NCBI GenBank assembly: GCA_013177825.1
Contig: JABLXX010000001.1
Location: forward strand, 124,001-188,000
Reading direction: 5' to 3'
Length of the DNA stretch: 64,000 bases
Source: Syntrophaceae bacterium
Lineage (GTDB): Bacteria > Desulfobacterota > Syntrophia > Syntrophales > PHBD01
Numbering within the stretch: position 1 is the stretch's first letter; each line of letters begins with the position of its first letter. Below, piece by piece: positions 16,741 through 24,526 of the stretch. A program made the translations under genes and the position numbers. The notes under the pieces were generated by a model, which was not told the origin of the DNA, did no database searches, and saw only the letters and a program-made list of their open reading frames with translations.

Positions 16741-17087
16741 TCAATGAAAACAAATTGATTCATCATCCGTATTTATTGGCATTTCGTAAAAAAAGTGGTG
16801 CCAATGTCACCAGTGAAAAGACAAAAAAGAGAAAGAACGCTTGACCAAGAAAGCATAAAAAAGGGTCTCATTAGATTTCCGTACCGCCTGGGCTTTGGAC
16901 TCAGGCTGTCTTTCCTGGATCATGCGCGCGTGCGCGCGTATCGGTGCATATAAATCGCGCGTGCATAGCTACCGCCAATCCTTTCAAATCCTGTATGTTT
17001 CAAACGGTTACTGAATGTTCTGGCTATTGCCATTGCTGCAATACACGCACGTACTGTTTGGGCGGATCATTAACAATCCTGTAATAA
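16741..17087. other. Gene-free stretch in element 1 with alternating purine-pyrimidine block
   Basis: I see no convincing reading frame here. The notable feature is 16921-16941, a 21-nt perfectly alternating purine/pyrimidine GC-rich tract, with a partial copy (CGCGCGTGCAT) about 20 nt further on. Confidence 0.5.
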
Positions 17088-17255
17088 TCAGCCTTCCCCA
17101 CGGTCCTTCCGTTTCAGGGTGACAGTCACAGGGATAGGTGCATCCTTCGGGATATAGATCATCCCGACGATCCCGCCTTCAGCTTCCATGGCATAGCGAT
17201 GGAACCGCTTGCTGTCATGCTCGTAACGAAATGTGCCCTTTGCTTCTGCCGTCAT
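17088..17255 (-). CDS. Small conserved phage-type protein (55 aa)
   Basis: The frame from ATG 17255 reads MTAEAKGTFRYEHDSKRFHR, then GGIVGMIYIPKDAPIPVTVTL and a Lys/Arg-rich end. Short proteins of this pattern recur in prophages and islands; no function is known to me. Its ATG overlaps the stop of the upstream gene (ATGA). Confidence 0.68.
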   Translation of the reverse strand: MTAEAKGTFRYEHDSKRFHRYAMEAEGGIVGMIYIPKDAPIPVTVTLKRKDRGEG

Positions 17256-17557
17256 GCTTTTCCTCCAATGGGTGTTGGTTTACTCGGTAAAGGTGCATCA
17301 CCTGAACATTGGGTTTCCTTCCAGTAGGAGCGGAGTTCATCCGGTGTGATGCAACAGGCGCAAATGCTGTCAAAACGAAACGGGTAAGCGGCTTCCAGTT
17401 CGGGCGGTCTCCTCCATCGCAGCATGATTCGTCCGCATCGCTTACAAGGTACACGCTCTGCATAACAAGCCTTCTTCAGGGAACCACCCCATGAAGGCAA
17501 GCCAACTTTTGTAACAGCCGTTCCCATTTGTTTCATTTCCCAGTCCATTTTGTGCAC
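17252..17557 (-). CDS. Small Cys-pair protein (possible zinc finger)
   Basis: This 101-residue frame contains CKRCG and, 30 residues later, CACC, spaced to form a zinc-binding knuckle, with otherwise unremarkable sequence. Several early Met codons leave the start uncertain (17557, 17545 or 17527). The ATGA overlap with the downstream 55-aa gene supports that it is translated. Function unknown. Confidence 0.5.
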   Translation of the reverse strand: MHKMDWEMKQMGTAVTKVGLPSWGGSLKKACYAERVPCKRCGRIMLRWRRPPELEAAYPFRFDSICACCITPDELRSYWKETQCSGDAPLPSKPTPIGGKA

Positions 17558-17671
17558 TCTTCACTCTTCATTTTGTGCACTGGTGGCATCATGCAATGGC
17601 ACCAACAGTTCAGATTTTGGACACTGAAAACCGGAATATTCCTTCCTACAGTGCACTTTCTGGACTCTTTA

Positions 17672-18160
17672 CTAATATTTACCATCCCTAGTCCCCCCTG
17701 AAACCTCTTTCTCCGTTAGTCTCTCCTTCGCTTTATTGATGAAAATCTCCGCATAATCGGGTTCGGCTCGCTCAATTACTCCTTTCCCAATCCCGCCCTC
17801 GTACCGTTCCCAATCTTTGGACAAGCGGAAGCGGTTGCTGACCTTGGCATTTCCTTCGCGTAGCCCCCCTTTCATGGTCCGCACAGCGAAGCCCTTTGCT
17901 TCAAGATCCACATAGGATTTGCGGAACGTTGACTTTGCAAATCCGCATTTTTCGGCCTCTTGAAAGGTGAAGGTAAACTGGGTTGCGTATAAGGCAGGGT
18001 CATCCAAGCGGCATTTCACCTTGCCCAGGAAGTAGGGGAGAAGTTTTGCCGCTGACGGGATCAACCGCTTGTAAGCAGATGAATTGAGAATATCCCATCG
18101 AAACGGGACATAGGGTGGAGGCTTGGGTTTGCTGTGACTCTTTTTAGAGGGTCTTCCCAT
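17672..18160 (-). CDS. Phage/satellite replication-type protein with winged-HTH-like region
   Basis: This 162-residue basic protein begins MGRPSKKSHSKPKPPPYVPF, then RWDILNSSAYKRLIPSAAKLLPYFLGK. It includes FTFQEAEKCGFAKSTFRKSY, which looks like a recognition-helix segment, and ends in charged helices. Similar proteins occur in phage and satellite replication modules, but the family name is uncertain. ATG 18160 is preferred over 18175 because GGGAG is at the right distance. It overlaps the upstream gene by 17 nt. Confidence 0.58.
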   Translation of the reverse strand: MGRPSKKSHSKPKPPPYVPFRWDILNSSAYKRLIPSAAKLLPYFLGKVKCRLDDPALYATQFTFTFQEAEKCGFAKSTFRKSYVDLEAKGFAVRTMKGGLREGNAKVSNRFRLSKDWERYEGGIGKGVIERAEPDYAEIFINKAKERLTEKEVSGGTRDGKY

Positions 18161-18410
18161 AGCCCGCTCCCGCACGCTTCAGCGTGAAGATCGTCCCTCT
18201 AACGGCTTTCAGTTCCCGTATGAAAGACCAGATTGGAACGGGAATATCCGTGTAGAGGGCAGCAATCGCCGGGGAGATGTCCCGTGAGAAACGCCAAGCT
18301 ATGCGGCCGTCCTCACTGCGGACAAAGGGCTGTGGTGGAATTTTCAGATGAAGAGATGCAAATGCGGCAATTTCGGACGAATCTGTAACGCGGATTTCTT
18401 CCTTCCTCAT
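18144..18410 (-). CDS. Small phage-type protein (possibly DUF5659-like)
   Basis: This 88-residue protein starts MRKEEIRVTDSSEIAAFASL and contains a segment GRIAWRFSRD. The pattern is reminiscent of small prophage proteins of the DUF5659 type; I am not certain. It is the first gene of the minus-strand run of element 1 and overlaps the replication-type gene. The leader upstream carries the structured inverted repeats described at 18445-18568. Confidence 0.5.
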   Translation of the reverse strand: MRKEEIRVTDSSEIAAFASLHLKIPPQPFVRSEDGRIAWRFSRDISPAIAALYTDIPVPIWSFIRELKAVRGTIFTLKRAGAGYGKTL

Positions 18411-18444
18411 GCAATCGTCTCCTTGTAATCGGGTTAGTCGTCAA

Positions 18445-18568
18445 ACACCGAAAAGAAAACTTGACGCCCGGCTCCGACTGGTGCATGAAGAAGTCGTGAC
18501 GCCGTTTCGGTGTCCATCGGGGCGATGAAAACCATGCTTGCCGGCCGGATTCATCGCCCCATTTTTTG
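18445..18568 (+). ncRNA. Candidate structured small RNA with intrinsic terminator
   Basis: ACACCGAAA (18445-18453) pairs with TTTCGGTGT (18505-18513), enclosing a smaller CGACT/AGTCG stem. A second hairpin, GGGGCGATGAA (18519-18529) with TTCATCGCCCC (18550-18560), is followed by ATTTTTTG. On the plus strand this has the shape of a short RNA ending in a Rho-independent terminator, transcribed opposite the first gene of the element's replication run. No promoter stands out, so this is a structural prediction. Confidence 0.4.
18519..18567 (+). terminator. Rho-independent terminator in element 1
   Basis: An 11-bp perfect stem (18519-18529 with 18550-18560) and a 20-nt loop are followed by a six-T run. 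The T-run is on the plus strand, while the surrounding genes are minus strand, so it must serve a plus-strand transcript. Confidence 0.6.
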
Positions 18569-18599
18569 TCATTGTACCTTAAAACATTCCTCCTCATGG

Positions 18600-19547
18600 T
18601 TCAAATCATCGACGCTATATCTTGTGGTGCGCGGGAACGGTACCACATAATAAGGTTTTTTCAAAAGAGTTTTTTTTATATAACTATCTGATTCATATGG
18701 ATAATTTATAGACAAAAATTTTTCGCCGGTCTCCCAAGAATGGAAGCGGTATGAATAACCTTTATTCCATTCCCCCCTGTAAAATTTATTGTAGCCGTGT
18801 GATCAGCCACAAACAACAGAATTATCAAGAAAAAACCCAACTCCCGTCCGAATGCTTTGAAACGCATCCTAAACGTGCAAACGCGTGAGTCCATGTTCCA
18901 TGAAGGAACACTACTCCACAATATCAATAACTGACGATTGGGTTTGTTAGGACGACTAACCAGCAGTCTTAGTAAGGGCGAGTGCCTGAATGAAAATGAC
19001 AAGATCACATACAATATTCGCTTGGAGAAGTCAAGCGAAATCTCGTTCCGTAAATGCGTGTGCGTTGCCACTATCCCCTTATTTTAATTTGATATACGGC
19101 CATAGACGTTGCGAAATGTTCACTTTTTTGAATCGGACTGTTCGCAACCGTCAGGATATATCCGAAAGGAGGCAGCCCTTTTCGCCGTCATATTGGGCTT
19201 TAGCGTTGTTTACATTCCCGTTCCGTGTGTTGAAACGCCGGAGTCCCATCGACGGCTATTACCTCCCCTCACTTCCGGTACCACCCCCACCCCGCCCCCT
19301 CAACCAATATTTTGGAAACGTAAGCGAAGCAAACAACCGATCTATTTCTGCCTTGACATTTCTGACAGCCTGTGAATATCAAAATTCACATTTCCTTGGT
19401 TATCAGATCCATTTCCAGAATCACCATAAATAAGTATCACTTGCGTAAAGGCTGCATCTTTGGGCTTACACTGCATGGTCTTGAATTAATGGGGGCTGTT
19501 ACCTTTGCCTGCTTAATATCGAACAACAGGGAAGGGAGGGGGTTAAA
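18600..19547. other. Gene-poor stretch between replication run and cargo
   Basis: Base composition drops from left to right. Open frames exist on both strands but none shows protein-like composition or a clear ribosome-binding site. The best is a plus-strand frame around 19109-19375 with a hydrophobic stretch followed by Pro-rich sequence and an AGGAGG upstream of an internal TTG. I would not call it. Confidence 0.4.
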
Positions 19548-20177
19548 ATGATTACAAAATTATTACAGGCTATGAGTATACCAATAATAATACTGAATAT
19601 GGTTGGGGGATTCATCGGTGGCATCTGGTTAGCCTTTTTAGGCGAATGGAAATTGATTGGAATTGGATTATTACTTCTCTTCACATCTCATTGGATAATT
19701 TCAATTTTATTGATGCCGACTATTCCAATTGGTTTATTATCATTTCACTTTTTAAAAAAGAAAAATATTTTAGGACATTTTTTTGGTTTCTTGTCAATCC
19801 TTTACACGAACTTCTTAATTATTGGTAGTTGTTATGTGGCTTTCCTTATATGCACAAGTTTTTATACAGAAGCAACCATAAATTACAAACTAATTCCTTA
19901 CATGTTGTGGTCTTGGGGAATGGCTCTCGGTCCCTGGCAGTACTTATCTTCAAAGGAAACACACAATGAAATTTCAACTATTACACTGTTTAGTGCGTCA
20001 GTCTTCTATTTCTTTATTCTTGTAACCATACTGATTATCCCGGCGATTGCTTTTATTCCTATTCTACTATTCTGTTTAATTCATTTCATAGTTATTCCGA
20101 TTGTTAGCTTATATATAGCACACAAGACTATGCCAGATTATGTAGATGAATTTTGTGAAACGACACAAAACACATAG
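19548..20177 (+). CDS. AT-rich cargo: multi-pass membrane protein of unknown function
   Basis: This 209-residue protein has about five or six strongly hydrophobic segments (around residues 10-30, 38-58, 78-104, 115-130, 143-170, 172-195) with short polar loops. It ends in an acidic tail (PDYVDEFCETTQNT). The DNA is markedly AT-rich compared with the rest of the element. GGGAGGGGG precedes ATG 19548. It is followed after 69 nt by a secreted-protein gene, probably in one transcript. I do not recognise the family. Its location in the cargo slot next to attR fits a conflict or superinfection function, which is inference. Confidence 0.72.
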   Translation: MITKLLQAMSIPIIILNMVGGFIGGIWLAFLGEWKLIGIGLLLLFTSHWIISILLMPTIPIGLLSFHFLKKKNILGHFFGFLSILYTNFLIIGSCYVAFLICTSFYTEATINYKLIPYMLWSWGMALGPWQYLSSKETHNEISTITLFSASVFYFFILVTILIIPAIAFIPILLFCLIHFIVIPIVSLYIAHKTMPDYVDEFCETTQNT

Positions 20178-20246
20178 CTATTTTTAAAATACTCTTTTAT
20201 AAATAAAGTTAGATTACACGTTTTCCCTTTCTTAAAGGAGAAGATT

Positions 20247-20708
20247 ATGACCACCAAATTAGTTACCATAATTTCTGTCTTTTTATTATTTCTTATGGGC
20301 TATTCTGCTCAAGCTTTTGAAGTTAAAGGAATTGCTGGAACGACAACTTTTTGTCAAAGGGGAAAATGTGTTACAACAATTGATAATAGTGAAGTGATAT
20401 ATGAAGTGAATCTCGACGTACAAAAGGTGACAAGGAAAGCAGTATTGAACAAAAGCATTCCAAACAACACTATAGGTGGATTACAAAGCGATAACACAGA
20501 ATATGCGGTATTTTATGATAATAAAGACTTGGAGACTCGTAAACTGTTTAATGAACAAAGAATTATTAAAGCCATTGGGAAAACAGCTCTACTGGATGGA
20601 TTTGAAACAATAGTTATTGGAGATGATTTTATACATACTTCTAGATCATCAAGCGATTATTTTGTTATATATTATTATAAAAGGGTAGGGACTATCCCTA
20701 TTCGCTGA
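20247..20708 (+). CDS. AT-rich cargo: exported protein of unknown function
   Basis: This 153-residue protein has a classical signal peptide (VTIISVFLLFLMGYSAQAF, cleavage near AQA-F), followed by a mature domain of about 130 residues. Two Cys (CQRGKC) lie near the mature N-terminus and could form a disulfide. The rest is beta-rich with no recognised motif. AAGGAG precedes the ATG. It pairs with the membrane protein upstream and transcription appears to end at the terminator at 20901. Function unknown. Confidence 0.72.
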   Translation: MTTKLVTIISVFLLFLMGYSAQAFEVKGIAGTTTFCQRGKCVTTIDNSEVIYEVNLDVQKVTRKAVLNKSIPNNTIGGLQSDNTEYAVFYDNKDLETRKLFNEQRIIKAIGKTALLDGFETIVIGDDFIHTSRSSSDYFVIYYYKRVGTIPIR

Positions 20709-20867
20709 CCACCCCCGTGGAATGCATTCACTTTGTTGCTTTAATCACTTAATTGCCTGTTTGATTTCTTAATTGTCATTGGTTGTGAATATGCCAACAC
20801 TCTATCGTGCATCAATATCAGGTCTCCGTGGAACGGGAAGGGGTGAGTACTTGTCCCCTCTCCCGAC

Positions 20868-20887
20868 TGTGCCCAAAAATGTGCCCG
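20868..20887 (+). repeat. Putative integrase arm-type sites, right cluster
   Basis: TGTGCCCA (20868-20875) and TGTGCCCG (20880-20887) repeat the left-end pair with the same 12-nt spacing and GAC prefix. They lie about 130 nt inside attR. Confidence 0.6.
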
Positions 20888-20900
20888 TGAAAAACAAAAA

Positions 20901-20950
20901 GGCTCCAACCGTGGCCAACTCCTGCCAACATGGTTGGAGCCTCTTTCTTT
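20901..20950 (+). terminator. Strong terminator after the cargo pair
   Basis: GGCTCCAACC (20901-20910) and GGTTGGAGCC (20932-20941) form a 10-bp perfect stem followed by TCTTTCTTTT. An A-run precedes the stem, so it may act in both directions. Confidence 0.8.
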
Positions 20951-21016
20951 TGTGATAACAGTTAATTACCCATAATTTCGGATGCCTGCAAAGTCACCAA
21001 TGGTGCATGGATTGGG

Positions 21017-21072
21017 CTTAAAATCCCTCGGTCCTCGCGGCTGTGCGGGTTCGATTCCCGCCCCGGGCACCA
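21017..21072 (+). repeat. attR of element 1 / attL of element 2 (tRNA-Leu 3' half copy)
   Basis: This 56-bp stretch is identical to tRNA positions 14206-14261, including the CCA. The 5' half of the tRNA is absent, so it is not a functional gene. It is shared by the two elements. Confidence 0.92.
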
Positions 21073-21174
21073 TCTGACAATCCAAGACAGTCCAATGCAG
21101 ACCAAAACCCGTTAGAAATAGCGGGATTTTCTTGATTTCCTGTCCGAACCTGTGCTATGTAATCTTATGCAATC

Positions 21175-21193
21175 GGGGGTACATGGGGGTATA
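21175..21193 (+). repeat. Putative arm-type sites of element 2, left end
   Basis: GGGGGTACAT followed by GGGGGTAT forms a direct repeat between the tRNA copy and the integrase gene. A near copy sits at 36246-36262. A rightward complement (ATACCCCC) occurs at about 21206. Confidence 0.45.
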
Positions 21194-21253
21194 TTTCGGC
21201 CATTTATACCCCCACGGAAAAACAGTTACCCCCAGAAACGGAGGAAATCCTTT

Positions 21254-22471
21254 ATGGCATTGAGTGACGTAAAGATCCGATCCTCTAAGCCGTCAATGAA
21301 ACAGAAGAAATTGTTTGATGGTGACGGTCTCTTCCTCCTGGTCACACCCCAAGGCGGAAAATACTGGCGATTCAAGTACCGGTTCGAAGGCAAGGAAAAG
21401 CTTCTCTCTCTCGGCACCTATCCTGAAATCAGCCTTGTTGATGCCCGGCAGAGGCGGGACGATGCCCGCCGACAGATAGCCCACGGCATTGATCCCGGGG
21501 CCGTCCGGAAGGCTCAAAAGAGGGCAGAGACGCAAGAGACGGAGACATTCGAGGTCATAGCCCTTGAATGGCACGGGAAGTTTTCTCCATCATGGCGACC
21601 GATACACGCCAATACCATCATGAGCCGCCTCAATCGCGACCTGTTCCCCTGGATCGGTAAACGCCCTATCAATGAAATCAAGGCACCGGAACTACTGGCG
21701 GTACTTCGCCGTGTCGAGGCAAGGGGGGCGCTTGATTCCGCCCACAAGTGCAGAATTATTGCCGGGCAGGTGTTCCGTTACGCTGTGGTTACTGGAAGGG
21801 CGGAACGCGACCCATCAGCCGATCTTAAAGGGGCATTAGCGCAGCGGGGGGATAAGCACCTTGCGGCTATCACCGACCCCAAGGAAGTAGCGCCCCTCAT
21901 GAGGACCATAGACGGCTATGAAGGGCATTACGTTGTCAGGGCCGCCCTTCGCCTTGCCCCGCTCTTCTTCGTCCGTCCTGGCGAATTGAGGCACGCTGAG
22001 TGGATAGAGATGGACCTTGAAGAAGCAACATGGAACATCCCGCCCGGGAAGATGAAGATGAAAAACGCGCACGTTGTTCCCTTGTGCCATCAGGCCGTGG
22101 AGATACTGACAGAGCTGAAAGAACTGACCGGGGCGAGCAAGTACGTGTTCCCCTCCGGGCGGTCTTTTGCCCGGCCCATGAGCAACAACGCCCTACTGGC
22201 AGCCCTGCGGCGCATGGGATACGACAAGGAAACCATGACACCTCATGGATTCCGGGCCATGGCGCGAACGATCCTTGACGAAGTGCTGCAGGTGAGGCCG
22301 GATTTCATCGAACACCAGCTAGGCCATGCCGTCAGAGACCCGAATGGGCGGGCCTACAACCGGACGGCGCACCTTGCCGAGCGCCGGAAGATGATGCAGC
22401 TATGGGCGGATTACCTGGACGGGCTAAGGTCCGGTGCCGTCGTCGTGCCGTTCCGGGTGACGGGCCGTTAA
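21254..22471 (+). CDS. P4-type tyrosine recombinase (integrase) of element 2
   Basis: This 405-residue integrase has the N-terminal DUF4102 arm-binding domain (KPSMKQKKLFDGDGLFLLVT, then YRFEGKEKLLSLGTYPEISL), a core-binding domain around 100-190, and a catalytic domain. Conserved residues are Arg in FFVRPGELR, a TPHGFRAMARTIL box (H-x2-R), QLGH and a final Tyr in GRAYNRT. GGAGG precedes ATG 21254; the upstream in-frame ATG at 21152 has no ribosome-binding site. The gene reads away from the tRNA copy, the standard P4-like arrangement. Confidence 0.94.
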   Translation: MALSDVKIRSSKPSMKQKKLFDGDGLFLLVTPQGGKYWRFKYRFEGKEKLLSLGTYPEISLVDARQRRDDARRQIAHGIDPGAVRKAQKRAETQETETFEVIALEWHGKFSPSWRPIHANTIMSRLNRDLFPWIGKRPINEIKAPELLAVLRRVEARGALDSAHKCRIIAGQVFRYAVVTGRAERDPSADLKGALAQRGDKHLAAITDPKEVAPLMRTIDGYEGHYVVRAALRLAPLFFVRPGELRHAEWIEMDLEEATWNIPPGKMKMKNAHVVPLCHQAVEILTELKELTGASKYVFPSGRSFARPMSNNALLAALRRMGYDKETMTPHGFRAMARTILDEVLQVRPDFIEHQLGHAVRDPNGRAYNRTAHLAERRKMMQLWADYLDGLRSGAVVVPFRVTGR

Positions 22472-22489
22472 AGCCGGGGGGAGGCGGGT

Positions 22490-23251
22490 ATGCCAAGGCG
22501 GGTTAAAACCAGGAAGACGGCGGGCGGTTTCAGCATCCCGGATTACAGAAACATTCCGACCGGTATTGCTGAGGGGCGCTATGGGACTTTGACCGAGGAT
22601 AATGTGAGAGATTTTCTGTTAAGCCTCAAGGGGGTCGCGGACGATGACGATATACTCCGCTTGGTGGCGGGGATCTCCTTCTACTTAGGCGAATACATCT
22701 CAATAGATGCCAGGACCCTCGCGACATGTAGAGCAACCAACCGGGAAGACTTGGCCGCGATGATTCGAGATAGCAAACAGCTCCTGGAGCGACTCAGAGA
22801 AATCGAGGACCGGCCTTTCTACGTCCCCGAGACACTCACGGGGGTCGTGTTCCTCAACGATGCGCCTGCGGATAGCGAAGACCACGAAACGGCATACCGC
22901 TTCAATCAGGCATTCGGAAGAAGGGCGGCCGACCTTGCCGGGCCGCTGGCGGCGTTCCTCAACGAGGCGGAGCTTCTCTCGGAGGCAATCACAGCGGGGA
23001 GGCGCGGCAGAAAAAGCGCCGATGCGGTTGGACTCATCAAGATCATCGCGATGTTCTACTCCCGCTACATCGGCAAGCCCATGAGCGAGCCTACAGGGGG
23101 ATTCCGCGTTGCCGTGAAGTGGACGCTTGAGCATTTGGGCCTGCCATGTGAAGATCCATCCCGGGGCATCCGTGAGGCCCTGAAAAACTTCAAGCCATCA
23201 CCCCTTGACAAGGGCTATACCGCCTCCTCTGACAAAAAGCCTTCAAATTAA
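22490..23251 (+). CDS. Integrase-adjacent hypothetical protein
   Basis: This 253-residue, mostly helical, charged protein begins MPRRVKTRKTAGGFSIPDYR. The C-terminal part (FYSRYIGKPMSEPTGGFRVA, then GLPCEDPSRGIREALK) resembles conserved proteins that sit beside integrases in proteobacterial islands; I know no function. GGGAGG is just upstream. It ends 74 nt before the AlpA gene. Confidence 0.65.
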   Translation: MPRRVKTRKTAGGFSIPDYRNIPTGIAEGRYGTLTEDNVRDFLLSLKGVADDDDILRLVAGISFYLGEYISIDARTLATCRATNREDLAAMIRDSKQLLERLREIEDRPFYVPETLTGVVFLNDAPADSEDHETAYRFNQAFGRRAADLAGPLAAFLNEAELLSEAITAGRRGRKSADAVGLIKIIAMFYSRYIGKPMSEPTGGFRVAVKWTLEHLGLPCEDPSRGIREALKNFKPSPLDKGYTASSDKKPSN

Positions 23252-23325
23252 TTTCTTTTCGTCTCTTTAAATCGCGTCCAATCCTGCCCTATCCTGCCCC
23301 CACAGAACAAATCGAGGGGGAAGAC

Positions 23326-23559
23326 ATGACTACGCACAAAACAACCCAAGGCAAGTCGAACGAATTTGCAACCCCAAAACTCCTGCGGCTCCGGCAGGTT
23401 TTACAGATTATCCCGGTGAGCCGGTCGACCTGGTGGTCGGGGGTCCGCGATGGTCGCTTTCCGAGGCCCATCAAGCTCTCTATCGGGTGCACGTGCTGGC
23501 GTGAATCGGACGTGCTCCGCCTCGTGGAGGGCGAGAACAGCACCAGGCAGACTGATTGA
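23326..23559 (+). CDS. AlpA-family transcriptional regulator
   Basis: This 77-residue protein has the AlpA HTH: LLRLRQVLQIIPVSRSTWWS, then GVRDGRFPRPIKLSIGCTCW, ending RESDVLRLVEGE. Such proteins activate integrase or excision in P4-like elements. It precedes the replication-type genes. Confidence 0.88.
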   Translation: MTTHKTTQGKSNEFATPKLLRLRQVLQIIPVSRSTWWSGVRDGRFPRPIKLSIGCTCWRESDVLRLVEGENSTRQTD

Positions 23560-23569
23560 GGGCCGGGCC

Positions 23570-23689
23570 ATGAACGGCTACCCGTCAATCACAGTCGTCT
23601 TCAACCCCCTATCCTGGCGGATTGTGAAAATCCTACCCAACGCCGACAACGACGTGGTGGCGGCCCGCCCCGGGAACAACCATGGATGA
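23570..23689 (+). CDS. Possible 39-aa small protein
   Basis: ATG 23570 opens MNGYPSITVVFNPLSWRIVK, then ILPNADNDVVAARPGNNHG. It fits tightly between two genes on the same strand and reads as a single beta-helix unit. Evidence beyond context is slight. Confidence 0.4.
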   Translation: MNGYPSITVVFNPLSWRIVKILPNADNDVVAARPGNNHG

Positions 23690-23707
23690 AATCAGGGGGG
23701 AAGGCTG

Positions 23708-24526
23708 ATGCCACGGATCCGGACCGTAAAACCAGGATTTTTCCGCCATGAGGGGCTCCAGGACCTGGAGGAGCAGCACCCGAAACAACGGCCCATGCTC
23801 GTCTTCGCCGGGCTCTGGACTCAGTGTGACAAGGAAGGGCGCTTCGAATGGCGGCCCCGGCAGTTGCATCTCGATATTCTCCCGTTCCTGACTTTCGACT
23901 TCGAAAAGACCCTCAACGTTCTGCAGGACGCCGGATTTATCCGCCGATATGAGGCCGGCGGGAAGGCTTACGGGGTGATTCCCGGCTTTTCAGAGCACCA
24001 GCGGATCAACGGGAAGGAAGCCCAGGCGGATCCGCTCTACCCGGTCCCTCCTAAATTTCATCAAGAAATCTCAACAGATGAAACCGAGAAACAACAGGGA
24101 AGTGCCGGAGAAGCACCCGGGAAGCACCCAGGATCCCAAGGAAGTGGAAGAGGAAATGGAAATGGAAATGGAACGGAAGAAATAAATTGCGGGGCGAAGG
24201 ATCGCCCGCCCTATGAAGAAATCACACATTTCCTGAATGAAAATTCCGGAAAGTCCTTCCGTTCAAGCAGCAAGACAACGCAGCGACTCATAAAAGCCCG
24301 CTGGGCGGAAGGCTTCAGGACAGACGATTTTCAAAAAGTTATCCGGAACAAGTGCTGCTCGTGGCGGGCGGATCCGAAGATGGTTGACTACCTGAGGCCG
24401 GAAACGCTTTTCGGGCAGAAGTTTGAAAGCTACCTGAATGAAATCAAACACCCGATGACCGGCCAGGCATCGGACCTGACGGTGAAGAACATGGCGGCCC
24501 TTGAAAATTGGAGCCCTCCGGAATGA
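23708..24526 (+). CDS. Phage replication-initiator-like protein with Phg_2220_C C-terminus
   Basis: In this 272-residue protein, residues 1-115 look like an N-terminal replication-organiser domain (MPRIRTVKPGFFRHEGLQDL, with FAGLWTQCDKEGRFEWRPRQ). A Gly/Asn repeat linker (GNGNGNG) follows. The C-terminal ~80 residues match the conserved phage C-terminal domain (PYEEITHFLNENSGKSFR, then YLRPETLFGQKFESYLNE). Such proteins act in phage DNA replication initiation. The next gene starts inside its stop (ATGA), suggesting a coupled pair like initiator and loader. Confidence 0.82.
   Translation: MPRIRTVKPGFFRHEGLQDLEEQHPKQRPMLVFAGLWTQCDKEGRFEWRPRQLHLDILPFLTFDFEKTLNVLQDAGFIRRYEAGGKAYGVIPGFSEHQRINGKEAQADPLYPVPPKFHQEISTDETEKQQGSAGEAPGKHPGSQGSGRGNGNGNGTEEINCGAKDRPPYEEITHFLNENSGKSFRSSSKTTQRLIKARWAEGFRTDDFQKVIRNKCCSWRADPKMVDYLRPETLFGQKFESYLNEIKHPMTGQASDLTVKNMAALENWSPPE

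Larger units (their letters stand above)
14206..21072. mobile_element. Element 1: tRNA-Leu-integrated satellite-like genomic element (~6.9 kb)
   Basis: The element is bounded by the 56-bp tRNA repeat. It has integrase next to attL and reading toward it, then a minus-strand run of an Xre-type regulator, an AlpA/Xis-like protein, Cys-rich phage-type proteins and a replication-type protein. A candidate plus-strand small RNA and an AT-rich plus-strand cargo pair end in a strong terminator just before attR. No capsid, terminase, portal or tail gene is present. The compact regulator/replication module with cargo at the far end is typical of phage satellites; calling it one is inference. Confidence 0.8.

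Noticed and set aside
18706-19071. 121-codon minus-strand frame in the gene-poor part of element 1
   Set aside because: No ribosome-binding site, patchy composition, no motif.
18990-19433. 147-codon plus-strand frame in the gene-poor part of element 1
   Set aside because: Overlaps a competing frame at 19109-19375; neither has convincing protein character or start context.
21017-21072. Second tRNA-Leu gene
   Set aside because: Only the 3' half is present; acceptor 5' strand and D-arm are missing, so it is an att copy.
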